From assembly GCA_964519035.1 (NCBI GenBank), contig CAZFKZ010000041.1, positions 1 through 14,374 of the forward strand: DNA of 14,374 bases. Direction: 5' to 3'. Positions 6,354-12,202 of this stretch are shown here, in pieces. The translations under genes were made by a program, and so were the position numbers. Origin of the DNA: CAJJBL01 sp964519035. GTDB taxonomy: Bacteria > Pseudomonadota > Alphaproteobacteria > Puniceispirillales > Marisalimonadaceae. Position 1 is the first letter of the stretch. Each line of letters opens with the position of its first letter. The notes under the pieces were generated by a model that did not search any database, was not told the origin of the DNA, and worked only from the letters and a program-made list of their open reading frames with translations.

Positions 6354-6581
6354 TTACTTTTCTCTCATTAGCCAGGATATGTTATCTTTTGATTTATGAT
6401 ATTTATAATTAGAGTTAATCATTAAATAGCAAAGAAAAATAAATAAGATACCTCCTAAAATATCACAAAAAACTTTATAGTCCTGGGGTATTATATCTCT
6501 AAAAAATCCATAAAAAGAAGTGCAAAAGCACAAAGAAACCATGCGTAATATATCTAATTTGCGATAATAAGATTTACTCAC
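6354..6581 (-). CDS. Small membrane protein, unknown
   Basis: 75 aa read from a GTG at 6581. Basic N-terminus (MSKSYYRKLDILR), then two hydrophobic segments (about 14-28 and 38-56, ILGGILFIFLCYLMI), then a charged tail ending ISWLMREK. No family recognised. No convincing SD is present. The next in-frame start is the ATG of residue 14, which would remove the basic N-terminus. Coding is supported only by length in a compact region and the membrane-protein pattern. It lies downstream of the DUF723-like gene on the same strand, separated by 43 bases that hold an 8-base tandem repeat. Confidence 0.48.
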   Translation of the reverse strand: MSKSYYRKLDILRMVSLCFCTSFYGFFRDIIPQDYKVFCDILGGILFIFLCYLMINSNYKYHKSKDNISWLMREK

Positions 6582-6583
6582 GA

Positions 6584-6607
6584 TAATATTCTAATATTCT
6601 AATATTA
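6584..6607. repeat. Three tandem copies of TAATATT[C/A]
   Basis: TAATATTC, TAATATTC and TAATATTA follow one another without spacing, directly upstream of the GTG start at 6581. It may be a slippage tract or a binding site for a regulator. It is also easily formed by chance in DNA this AT-rich. Confidence 0.55.
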
Positions 6608-6624
6608 TAAAGATTGATCTATAG

Positions 6625-7182
6625 TCATATTTTTTTAAGATTTTGTAATTCCTTAATTATATTTTTTCTTGTTAGATGAGTTTCTTTAATCATACATTTT
6701 TTACAACTAAACCCCTTTTTATGGGATAATGGTGTTTGTTTGAAATCTCCGTGTATAGAACAAGTTATAATTACTTTAGTTGTATTGTTAATATAATTTA
6801 CTTTTGAATAATTATATTTATTTCCATGCACTTTCCTAAATTCTTTTATAAAATTTTCATTAGTCTTTTTATATATAAGTGCCATTTTGTCATTATGACA
6901 TTTAGTGCATCCTAATTTTAGATGTCTATGAAAATCTATTTGAAACTCACCATGTTTTTGACAAATAATGATAAGCTTTGTTTTACTATTAATATACTCA
7001 ACTTTTGAATAATCATATCTGTTTCCATGATTTTGTCTAAAATACTGTATAACCTGTTTTGTACTTTTTCTTTTCTTTGTTGATACTTTTTGAAATGAAT
7101 TAAAAAGATATTTTTTTTTAAATAAATCTACATTTTCAATATTGTCCCATTGTTCAATTTCATCTTTATTAAATTTAATCAA
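6625..7182 (-). CDS. Double DUF723-like zinc-ribbon protein
   Basis: 185 aa. Two tandem repeats of about 58 residues: 41-98 and 108-166. Each reads HGN-[R/K]-Y-[D/N]-YSKV-x-YIN, then TK-[L/V]-II, C-x-x-HG-[E/D]-F and a GC/SC-x-K-C end. Candidate metal ligands are C74, H77, C92, C95 and C141, H144, C160, C163. This pattern resembles DUF723-type repeats found in phage and homing-endonuclease-associated proteins. No nuclease catalytic motif is visible, so a nucleic-acid-binding role is only inferred. The start is TTG, sharing bases with the TGA of the upstream small membrane gene (TTGA), so translation is probably coupled. The N-terminal 40 residues are charged and carry no recognised domain. 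A phage-derived origin is possible, but base composition is like the neighbours. Confidence 0.72.
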   Translation of the reverse strand: MIKFNKDEIEQWDNIENVDLFKKKYLFNSFQKVSTKKRKSTKQVIQYFRQNHGNRYDYSKVEYINSKTKLIIICQKHGEFQIDFHRHLKLGCTKCHNDKMALIYKKTNENFIKEFRKVHGNKYNYSKVNYINNTTKVIITCSIHGDFKQTPLSHKKGFSCKKCMIKETHLTRKNIIKELQNLKKI

Positions 7183-7343
7183 ACTTCATCTTCTTTATTT
7201 TTAGTTAAATAAATGCCAAAACAAAAACCACCTATTGCAAAAAAATTACCAAGAAAATGTGGTTCAACTAAATCTAAGGTTCTTACTATGCCCCATAACA
7301 AGCAAATACTAACTATTAACCAGCCTGTTACCTGCTTACCCAT
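7179..7343 (-). CDS. 54-aa two-helix membrane protein, copy A
   Basis: ATG at 7343, TGA at 7179. AAGGA at 7351-7355 lies 7 bases before the ATG, a good ribosome site. The product starts MGKQVTGWLIVSICLLWGIV, has a second hydrophobic stretch (about 31-46, containing FFAIGGFCFGIYLT) and ends KNKEDEV. It resembles the 57-aa protein at 12203-12376: both have K, then WL, C, GI-x-R, AI-x-GFC-xx-IY-x-T and a KED-type acidic end at matching positions. The function is unknown, and location in the inner membrane is inferred. Its stop overlaps the TTG start of the DUF723-like gene, so the two proteins are made together. The open frame on the opposite strand over 7213-7407 is the shadow of this gene. Confidence 0.7.
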   Translation of the reverse strand: MGKQVTGWLIVSICLLWGIVRTLDLVEPHFLGNFFAIGGFCFGIYLTKNKEDEV

Positions 7344-7431
7344 AATTTATTCCTTAATTGTTAAAAAAAAGTTAAATGACAATTTTTTTAGTTTGATCAT
7401 AGATTAATCAACTTTGCTAAAAATTATCATA

Positions 7432-7674
7432 TTATAACTTTAAGAGTTTCACTATTTCAAACTTTGTGTCTAATTTTTTTTTAAATTCAATATTACTATT
7501 TTGAGCTCCATTATTCTCACTTTCAAAACAACTCAAACAGAGCTCAATTTTTCGTCCTTTTTCTGAAACAAAAACCTTTGTTGGAATTGTTTCATTTTTA
7601 TAATCTGGATGAGGATTATCCACTCTTTTACACCACATACACTGTGCATTTGATTTGTTATATTTGAAAATCAC
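7432..7674 (-). CDS. Small Cys-rich (two CxxC) zinc-ribbon-like protein
   Basis: 80 aa from a GTG at 7674. Two knuckles, C12-MW-C15 and C46-LS-C49, are placed as in a four-cysteine zinc ribbon, followed by a charged tail that ends EIVKLLKL. No family is recognised. GGAG lies about 11 bases before the GTG, longer than usual, so the exact start is uncertain. It is upstream of the 54-aa membrane gene and the DUF723-like gene on the same strand, with an 88-base gap. The second copy of the membrane gene (12203) also sits directly next to a Cys-rich gene, so the association may be meaningful. Zinc binding is inferred from cysteine spacing only. Confidence 0.6.
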   Translation of the reverse strand: MIFKYNKSNAQCMWCKRVDNPHPDYKNETIPTKVFVSEKGRKIELCLSCFESENNGAQNSNIEFKKKLDTKFEIVKLLKL

Positions 7675-7808
7675 AATGTCAATAACTCCATAAATTTAAA
7701 ATTGATAAACCATTAAAACCAATATGATTATATTTTGAATGATGAATATTAAATCTAATATAGATAATTTTATATGAAAACTAACCTTTTTGTATTAATT
7801 AATATAAT

Positions 7809-8351
7809 ATGTACATTTTAACTACATTTATGTTTTTAATAATTATGATATCTCAATCTTTCTCAGAAGTAATTTACAAAGATGATTTTACAAATCCAGA
7901 AAAATGGATATTTGTCTCTGACAAGGTGATGGGCGGCATTTCATCTGGACAAGTTATTTTTAATTCTAAAGATGATGAAACATTCGCCTATATTTCTGGC
8001 AATGTTTCTACTAAAAATAATGGTGGTTTTATTCAAATAAGAAAAAAACTTAGTAATATTAATTTGAAGAAAGCTAAGTTTATTAAAATAATAGTTAAAG
8101 GTAACAATCAAAAATACTTTATACATTTAAGAACATCAGGGACCATTTTGCCTTGGCAGTACTATCAATTAGGTTTTAATGTTGAGAAAGAATTTAAAGA
8201 AATCAAATTACCAATTAGTGAATTCAAAAGATCAGGTTCATTTTTAGCAGAAATAGTTAATCCTAAAAGTATTAGATCAATAGGTTTAGTTGCTTTTGGA
8301 AGAGATCACACCGCTGAATTATTTATTAAATCAATAGAGTTTATTGAATAA
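7809..8351 (+). CDS. CIA30-family protein with signal peptide
   Basis: 180 aa. Residues 1-19 are a hydrophobic export signal (MYILTTFMFLIIMISQSFS), followed by the CIA30 domain. The marks are W33-IFVSDKVMGGISSG at 33-47, SGNVSTKNNGGFIQIRKKL at 63-81, YFIHLRTSG near 103-111, W116-QYYQLGF, IKLPISEFKRSG, and IRSIGLVAFGRD near 155-166. CIA30 was named from a complex I assembly factor. Bacterial homologues have a galactose-binding-like jelly-roll fold and mostly unknown roles. Export suggests a periplasmic or envelope role here, different from the mitochondrial protein. No SD is seen before the ATG. A TATAAT directly touches the start codon (7803-7808), so the start could lie further in, at Met8. 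Confidence 0.84.
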   Translation: MYILTTFMFLIIMISQSFSEVIYKDDFTNPEKWIFVSDKVMGGISSGQVIFNSKDDETFAYISGNVSTKNNGGFIQIRKKLSNINLKKAKFIKIIVKGNNQKYFIHLRTSGTILPWQYYQLGFNVEKEFKEIKLPISEFKRSGSFLAEIVNPKSIRSIGLVAFGRDHTAELFIKSIEFIE

Positions 8352-8352
8352 A

Positions 8353-8409
8353 AGCATAACTATATTAGATCGTAAGTTTTTTAATGAAAATTATATTAGA
8401 TTTTATGCT
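8353..8409. terminator. Inverted repeat between convergent genes
   Basis: AGCATAA (8353-8359) and TTATGCT (8403-8409) are exact reverse complements with a 43-base loop. The arms flank the stops of the CIA30 gene and the 65-aa gene. The loop also holds a 10-base direct repeat TATATTAGAT (8361-8370 and 8392-8401). It is laid out like the inverted repeat at 3217-3269. As an intrinsic terminator it is weak. Confidence 0.3.
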
Positions 8410-8605
8410 AATATTCCCAGAGTTTTTTTACATAATCTATTTTTAAAAAAGCACTATCTTCATAAAGATGAATAACTATTTTTTTAGCTTCTTCTTCATT
8501 CACCGCTTCTACTATCAATGAATTGTGCTTTTGTTCTATTCTTCCGTTTATATGTTTAAATTGTAGACTAAATTTAACTTCAAAGTCGATTTTCCAATTA
8601 CTCAT
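8408..8605 (-). CDS. Small hypothetical protein
   Basis: 65 aa, soluble, no signal peptide. The pattern is strand (WKIDFEVKFSLQFKH), turn (INGRIEQ), strand (HNSLIVEAVNE), helix (EEAKKIVIHLYEDS), strand (FLKIDYVKKLW). The beta-beta-alpha-beta order and the phrase VEAVNEEEAKKIV are common in small ferredoxin-like proteins that carry conserved but unassigned functions. TAGGT about 6 bases before the ATG supports the start. It ends inside the inverted repeat shared with the CIA30 gene and begins 30 bases after the stop of the secreted protein gene at 8636 (same strand), so the two may be one transcript. Confidence 0.56.
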   Translation of the reverse strand: MSNWKIDFEVKFSLQFKHINGRIEQKHNSLIVEAVNEEEAKKIVIHLYEDSAFLKIDYVKKLWEY

Positions 8606-8635
8606 CTATAACCTATTTATACTCAATTAAATTAT

Positions 8636-9028
8636 TCAGTACCAAAAATTTTTACTAATACATGATAGAGTTTCCGGCATTTTTCCCATTGAGATAGTTC
8701 CTTGACTTAAAATAATAGGTTTGAGCCTTTTAGTAACTTGATCTAAATGCCAGGCAAAATCTACGCCTAGGTAAGCATATTGATCTTCAAAAAGTAAAAA
8801 AGAAGATAATTTTTGTCCTACAACCTTTCCAATTTTAATAAACTTACCATCTATTCTTTTAAACGCATGTGCAAACATCTCTTCTTCGGTACTTTTAAAT
8901 AGAAATTCTATAGACACTGTATTATTTTTATTGTGACAAGTTATACCTGAAGAAGGTTCAAAAGCTTTGGCATGAGAGGAAAAAATAAATGTTAATATAA
9001 AAAAATAAATAAAACGTTCAAAAAACAT
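8636..9028 (-). CDS. Small secreted or periplasmic protein, unknown
   Basis: 130 aa. The ATG at 9028 is chosen because GGAG at 9035-9038 lies 6 bases upstream. An in-frame TTG four codons earlier overlaps that site and is rejected. Residues 1-20 (MFFERFIYFFILTFIFSSHA) form a signal peptide, cleaved near AKA-FEPS. The mature part has two cysteines, in SGITCHNKN and ETLSCISKN, that could form a disulfide joining its two ends. Between them are strands such as TVSIEFLFK and DQYAYLGVDFAW. No family recognised. It is probably periplasmic. It may be co-transcribed with the 65-aa gene downstream. Confidence 0.56.
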   Translation of the reverse strand: MFFERFIYFFILTFIFSSHAKAFEPSSGITCHNKNNTVSIEFLFKSTEEEMFAHAFKRIDGKFIKIGKVVGQKLSSFLLFEDQYAYLGVDFAWHLDQVTKRLKPIILSQGTISMGKMPETLSCISKNFWY

Positions 9029-9124
9029 CCAGCACTCCAAAAAAAAATATACTAATTAATTTTATTAATAATACATATTCTAAATTATTGGGATAAATTT
9101 TTAATGGCAATCATAAATATTATT

Positions 9125-9523
9125 TCATATCAGGAATTTACTCTTAAAACGATTATCAAGGTATAAACAGTTTTTTGCTTTTCCAAATAATGCATACCTT
9201 ACTTTACCAATAAAAAAATAACATAAATTAATAATGGGATTCGGTATTAATAATAAAATTCTAAATTTTTTAAATTCCTGAATATGTTCAATTAGAAATT
9301 TGATAGCATTAGCTTTAGTATATATTTCACAGTTATTAACTATTACTAATGTATTTAAGTTTTTTTGATAATCTTCACTTAACATTTGTTTAGCAACTTT
9401 ACCTTGCAAAGGTGAAAATAAAAGCATGTTACTAACATCATTATTAATTAAAAACTTTAAAGAAAAATTGCAAAGTGCGCACACTTCATCATAAAATATT
9501 ATTGGTTTATTGTTATGCTTCAT
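9125..9523 (-). CDS. DCC-family (DUF393) thiol-disulfide oxidoreductase-like protein
   Basis: 132 aa, normal for the family. The N-terminal family motif is IIFYDEVCALC (8-18) with the CxxC pair C15/C18. The usual reading is YDGxCxxC, so the glycine is replaced by Glu13. Downstream landmarks are FSPLQGKVAKQML (36-48), the TLVIVNNCEIYTKANAI region, LLLIPNPI, and the RYALFGKAKNC end. DCC proteins have a thioredoxin-like fold and are predicted to act on thiols, but no substrate is established. No signal peptide, so cytoplasmic. No strong SD before the ATG. It is isolated by about 100-base gaps on both sides, on the same strand as its neighbours. Confidence 0.85.
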   Translation of the reverse strand: MKHNNKPIIFYDEVCALCNFSLKFLINNDVSNMLLFSPLQGKVAKQMLSEDYQKNLNTLVIVNNCEIYTKANAIKFLIEHIQEFKKFRILLLIPNPIINLCYFFIGKVRYALFGKAKNCLYLDNRFKSKFLI

Positions 9524-9630
9524 TAATAAATTCTAACTATAACGTTAATTCGTTGCATACATTTAAATAATCTTTAAATTTATACAAATTTGACATAAAA
9601 AATAATCTTATTAAATATTTATTAATAGCT

Positions 9631-10224
9631 TTAACAATTTTTATAATTTTTAATTGTGCATAACTCCATTAATTGTTTACTTTGTTTTAATTCGGATAAT
9701 TTTAGTGTCTTTCTTAGTCTATCGGATTCTTCAACACCTACATCACATCCATTTTGAGCAGCAATATTAAACCACATATAAGAATAAGCTTTATCAATGG
9801 ATACTCCAAGGCCTTTCTCATATATTCTACCAAGTGCTATAAGTGCATCTTCATCACCTAAATTGGCAGATAATGAGTACCATTTTTTTGCCTCCACAAA
9901 ATTTTGGGGAACATTTTCTCCATCAAAGTATAAATCACCAAGAAATAATTGTGCTGTTCTGTTCCCATTATTTCCTGCTAATGTATGCCATTTAATAGCT
10001 TCTAGGTAATCTTGCTTAACACCGTTGCCATAAGAATACATTAGTCCAATTTGAAATTGAGCATCTCTATTTCCTTGTTTTGCAACAGGAAGCCATTTAA
10101 TAAATGCATTTTTAAAATCACCATTTTGAGAAAAATTCAATCCTTCTTCAAATGATGATGCTTGAGTAGAATTAGAAGTGAATAGTAAAAAAATAAAAAT
10201 TATTTGCTTTAGAAAAATAAACAT
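9631..10224 (-). CDS. Secreted Sel1-like repeat (TPR-type) protein
   Basis: 197 aa. Residues 1-22 are a signal peptide (MFIFLKQIIFIFLLF, cleaved near TQA-SS). After a first TPR-like helix pair (FEEGLNFSQNGDFKNAFIKW), three Sel1 units follow at about 53-88, 89-124 and 125-160. They show A-x-x-x-[I/L]-G-x-[M/L/I]-Y, then G-x-[N/G]-V, then A-x-[K/S]-W/Y. The last unit is the common terminal form DKAYSYMWFNIAAQNG. Sel1 proteins serve as protein-protein scaffolds in the periplasm or envelope, often in stress or secretion pathways, and the partner cannot be read from sequence. The C-terminal helix (SELKQSKQLMELC) caps the array. No SD is visible at the ATG. Confidence 0.87.
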   Translation of the reverse strand: MFIFLKQIIFIFLLFTSNSTQASSFEEGLNFSQNGDFKNAFIKWLPVAKQGNRDAQFQIGLMYSYGNGVKQDYLEAIKWHTLAGNNGNRTAQLFLGDLYFDGENVPQNFVEAKKWYSLSANLGDEDALIALGRIYEKGLGVSIDKAYSYMWFNIAAQNGCDVGVEESDRLRKTLKLSELKQSKQLMELCTIKNYKNC

Positions 10225-10272
10225 ATCAAATTAATACTAAATTATTTCAGTTTTTTAAAGTTAAATTTCATT

Positions 10273-10500
10273 TCAAAAAGGAAAGTACAATTTATAGCAA
10301 ATTATTAAAAGTAAAAGGAAACACCAATAGAGAAGTCCTCTTAAGAATGGATCATATTTTATCTCTGGATTTTCTTTGAATCTGTCATTAGCAGACCGCC
10401 ATTGTAGCCATCCTACTAACAACCAAAAAAGAATAATGACCAATACTGGGTTATTATAAAAAAAAATAACTATAGGTTCCAATGTTTGTTTCCATTCCAT
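10273..10500 (-). CDS. Small two-helix membrane protein, unknown
   Basis: 75 aa. Begins MEWKQTLEPIVIFFYNN, with a first helix at about 18-33 (PVLVIILFWLLVGWLQW), a charged link (RSANDRFKENPEIKYDPF), and a second helix at about 54-72 (RGLLYWCFLLLLIICYKLYF). No family recognised. Inner-membrane location is inferred. The ribosome site is weak (AAGA near the ATG). It lies 45 bases downstream of the 45-aa gene at 10546 and 48 bases upstream of the Sel1 gene, all on the minus strand, so the three may be co-transcribed. Confidence 0.6.
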   Translation of the reverse strand: MEWKQTLEPIVIFFYNNPVLVIILFWLLVGWLQWRSANDRFKENPEIKYDPFLRGLLYWCFLLLLIICYKLYFPF

Positions 10501-10545
10501 ATCTTATTTCAATATTTAACTGTTGAAGTATAATCTCTTACTTGT

Positions 10546-10683
10546 TTATAAGAATATATATTCAATAATCCAAACAGAACCCAAAAAAATCTGTAGGCAT
10601 AAGAACATATAAATAGATTTTTTAATTTTATTATCACCATCATTCCACCAAGCCCGAAGTCTTTCTAGAGATTCTTTATCCAA
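10546..10683 (-). CDS. 45-aa membrane-anchored protein with TTG start
   Basis: The start TTG at 10683 is preceded by GGGAGG at 10689-10694, 5 bases away, the strongest ribosome site in the window. This is the main reason to accept the non-ATG start. The product has a charged N-terminal half (LDKESLERLRAWWNDGDNKI) and one hydrophobic helix (about 24-39, with YMFLCLQIFLGSVWII), ending EYIFL. The unknown 63-aa protein at 11609 has the same layout, with L-[R/K]-x-W-[W/F], then D-x-K-[I/L] before a C-terminal helix. Remote relatedness is possible but weak. Function unknown. Confidence 0.65.
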   Translation of the reverse strand: MDKESLERLRAWWNDGDNKIKKSIYMFLCLQIFLGSVWIIEYIFL

Positions 10684-10688
10684 ATTAA

Positions 10689-10694
10689 CCTCCC
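10689..10694 (-). promoter_or_regulatory. Strong Shine-Dalgarno that decides a TTG start
   Basis: GGGAGG on the minus strand, 5 bases before TTG at 10683. No ATG or GTG in a useful frame lies within reach, so this site marks the start of the 45-aa gene. Confidence 0.65.
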
Positions 10695-10819
10695 TAAAGC
10701 AGAGTATTTTAAAATAAGCATTTGTTAAATATTGACAAGAGCTTTTTGAATAACAAAATCAAACTACTCTTTTCTGAAACATTTGGTCAAATAGTAAAAA
10801 AATATTACTGGATATAAAT

Positions 10820-11029
10820 GATGTTCTAATTAAATTTTGTTTTATCTTTTCATGCTCTCTTAGTTGATTAATTTNNNNNNNNNNNNNNNNNNNNNNNNNN
10901 NNNNNNNNNNNNNNNNNNNNNNNNNNNNNNNNNNNNNNNNNNNNNNNNNNNNNNNNNNNNNNNNNNNNNNNNNNGATGTTCTAATTAAATTTTGTTTTAT
11001 CTTTTCATGCTCTCTTAGTTGATTAATTT
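10820..11029. repeat. 55-bp identical direct repeat flanking the N gap (likely assembly overlap)
   Basis: Copies at 10820-10874 and 10975-11029 are base-for-base identical. 55 is a common assembly k-mer size, so this is most simply one sequence present at two contig ends that were scaffolded without merging. A real tandem repeat in the genome is the alternative. Confidence 0.8.
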
Positions 11030-11086
11030 ACGTAATTTTTTTAAAGCATAAATAATATTTGATTATATCTTTAATTAACGAAGAGC

Positions 11087-11284
11087 TTATTCGTTTCCAT
11101 CACTAATACTTATAGAACTAACTTCACCCTCATAAATCTGAGTGTTCACCTTATTTGGATTGCAGCATATTTCGCAATCAAATATCTCTGAGTTATGACC
11201 ACTAAATGTTTGGTCAATACCTAAATCAATCTCAAATGTTTCAAAACAAAAGTAACACGTTATTGTTTGTTCATTTAATGTCAT
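11087..11284 (-). CDS. CPXCG-motif cysteine-rich protein
   Basis: 65 aa, the normal size of the family. The first metal knuckle reads ITCYFCFETFEIDLGID (C10, C13) and the second FDCEICCNPNKV (C37, C40, C41). This is the CPxCGE ... DCxxCCxP layout of the small cysteine-rich CPXCG proteins seen mainly in Gammaproteobacteria. Proline and glycine of the first motif are changed here (CYFCF). Metal binding, probably zinc, is inferred from the cysteines. The biological role of the family is not established. GGAG lies 8 bases before the ATG. Isolated by the gap region on one side and 108 bases on the other. Confidence 0.85.
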   Translation of the reverse strand: MTLNEQTITCYFCFETFEIDLGIDQTFSGHNSEIFDCEICCNPNKVNTQIYEGEVSSISISDGNE

Positions 11285-11392
11285 AACTCATTCTCCAATG
11301 TAATATCAATATAAAGGTAAGATATAACAATTTGAGTATAAAAAATATTATTAAAACATCAATAATTAGTCAAATTAGCTTTATTTTAATTA

Positions 11393-11491
11393 TTAGTTAA
11401 TAGTCACATAAATAGAAAAGACAGCAAATAATACTAGTGAGATTCCTAAATATACTAACACCCACCTCCATTTTCCTTTTTCATCATTCAT
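11393..11491 (-). CDS. 32-aa single-helix membrane peptide
   Basis: ATG at 11491, ending with two consecutive TAA codons (11393-11395 and the next). The product begins MNDEKGKWRWVLVYLGISLV and continues as one helix to the end (FAVFSIYVTIN). A charged, tryptophan-bearing N-terminus before a helix is typical of small inner-membrane peptides. A GGGAAG lies about 8 bases upstream. No homologue recognised. Coding is supported by the ribosome-site-like sequence, the double stop and the sharp charged/hydrophobic division, not by conservation. Confidence 0.5.
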   Translation of the reverse strand: MNDEKGKWRWVLVYLGISLVLFAVFSIYVTIN

Positions 11492-11608
11492 ATTTTTAAC
11501 TTCCCTATGAAACTTGTACAATTTAATAAATTATAACTATTGTTTTATAGTATTTTTATTTAAAACAGTTCATTTTGTAATTACGTAATTATCAACTTAA
11601 TTTAAATT

Positions 11609-11800
11609 TTAAATAAAAATTTGAACTAACAGAGTAATTACAAAGAAAAAACTTATTATCTTCATTATTTTTATAATTGCATTTATTGCACCTAAAGAAC
11701 TATTAAGTTTTTTATCTTTTTCATGAAACCAAGTTTTAAGTGTGTTTGCAGTCTTTTTATCTATAAAATTTCGTACCGGATGAATTTCTTTTTTATCCAT
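11609..11800 (-). CDS. 63-aa basic membrane-anchored protein, unknown
   Basis: ATG at 11800 with AAGGAG at 11809-11814, 8 bases upstream, a strong ribosome site. The first 35 residues are rich in lysine (MDKKEIHPVRNFIDKKTANT, then LKTWFHEKDKKLNSSLG), followed by an amphipathic stretch and one strongly hydrophobic C-terminal helix (about 46-63, ISFFFVITLLVQIFI). It is probably a tail-anchored inner-membrane protein. No family recognised. Its layout recalls the 45-aa gene at 10546. It is the last gene on this strand before a 402-base gap with a Fur box. Confidence 0.62.
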   Translation of the reverse strand: MDKKEIHPVRNFIDKKTANTLKTWFHEKDKKLNSSLGAINAIIKIMKIISFFFVITLLVQIFI

Positions 11801-12202
11801 TTAATATACTCCTTAATCTTAAACACACTTTAATATTAAAAATATTATCATATAATTCATATAGATTATCTATGGTTCAAATATTAGTATATTTAAATAA
11901 CTATAGTCAGATTTAATTCATCAAGGGATTAAGATAAATTGAAGCGTTGATATAAAAAAAGATGTTGCTTTTTCAAAAAATAAAAAAAATTATTCCAACA
12001 ACTATTTTTAAACTTTTACTAATAATATTAATTTACCTCATACATGTTAATAAAATTCGAACACTTACTTGACATTAATGATAATGATTATCAAAAATGA
12101 TTGTTAATGAATTAATATACCTCCCACAAGAGCAACTATTTAATTCAGTTATGCGATTTAGTAATTTTATAACGTCAAATTTCTAATGGAATATATTAAT
12201 CC
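11801..12202. other. 402-base region with no convincing coding sequence
   Basis: It contains a perfect Fur palindrome with a -35 box (12069-12098), and nothing else I can assign. A minus-strand 19-codon hydrophobic frame (11973-12032) has no standard start. A plus-strand 29-codon frame (12097-12186) begins directly after the Fur box but has no ribosome site and would start upstream of the predicted transcript. The region is a good place to expect a small RNA. Confidence 0.55.
12069..12098 (+). promoter_or_regulatory. Fur-regulated promoter: TTGACA plus perfect Fur palindrome
   Basis: TTGACA (12069-12074) is a perfect -35. TGATAAT-G-ATTATCA (12079-12093) is a perfect 7-1-7 Fur box, lying in the spacer. 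AAAAAT (12093-12098) could be a -10 with an 18-base spacer, matching four of six positions. Fur bound here would block polymerase, so iron starvation should switch on a rightward transcript starting near 12105. The core of the box is a palindrome, so leftward control cannot be excluded. Confidence 0.62.

Larger units (their letters stand above)
10684..11086. other. Gene-poor stretch containing a scaffold gap of 100 Ns (10875-10974)
   Basis: Exactly 100 Ns, a placeholder length, separate two contig ends. The 55 bases before the gap (10820-10874) and the 55 after it (10975-11029) are identical. A minus-strand frame (10759-10874) stays open for 38 codons up to the gap, reading LREHEKIKQNLIRTS then a hydrophobic stretch and ending MFQKRVV. 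If the two contigs overlap directly, an in-frame TAA closes it just upstream, leaving no standard start except a late ATG. I therefore do not call it a gene. Confidence 0.8.

Noticed and set aside
7213..7407. Plus-strand 64-codon frame
   Set aside because: Exact shadow of the 54-aa minus-strand membrane gene, which has a good ribosome site and a paralogue.
9537..9596. 19-codon minus-strand frame upstream of the DCC gene
   Set aside because: Protein-like wording but no ribosome site and no homologue. It may be a leader peptide by chance.
9797..10009. Plus-strand 70-codon frame
   Set aside because: Antisense to the Sel1-repeat gene, whose repeats are unmistakable.
10759..10874. 38-codon minus-strand frame running into the N gap
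   Set aside because: If the contigs overlap, an in-frame TAA closes it just upstream and no usual start remains. It depends on an assembly artefact.
10820..11029. Long terminal-repeat-like or mobile-element boundary suggested by the 55-bp direct repeat
   Set aside because: The exact 100-N spacer and k-mer-sized identity point to assembly, and no transposase is nearby.
11973..12032. 19-codon hydrophobic minus-strand frame with a KIVVGII stretch reminiscent of the 30-aa peptide
   Set aside because: No standard start, lacks the GLxLTGINLF ending, and such stretches are common in AT-rich DNA.
12097..12186. 29-codon plus-strand frame directly after the perfect Fur box
   Set aside because: No ribosome site, and the ATG would lie upstream of the predicted transcript start. 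Kept only as a remote alternative to a small RNA.
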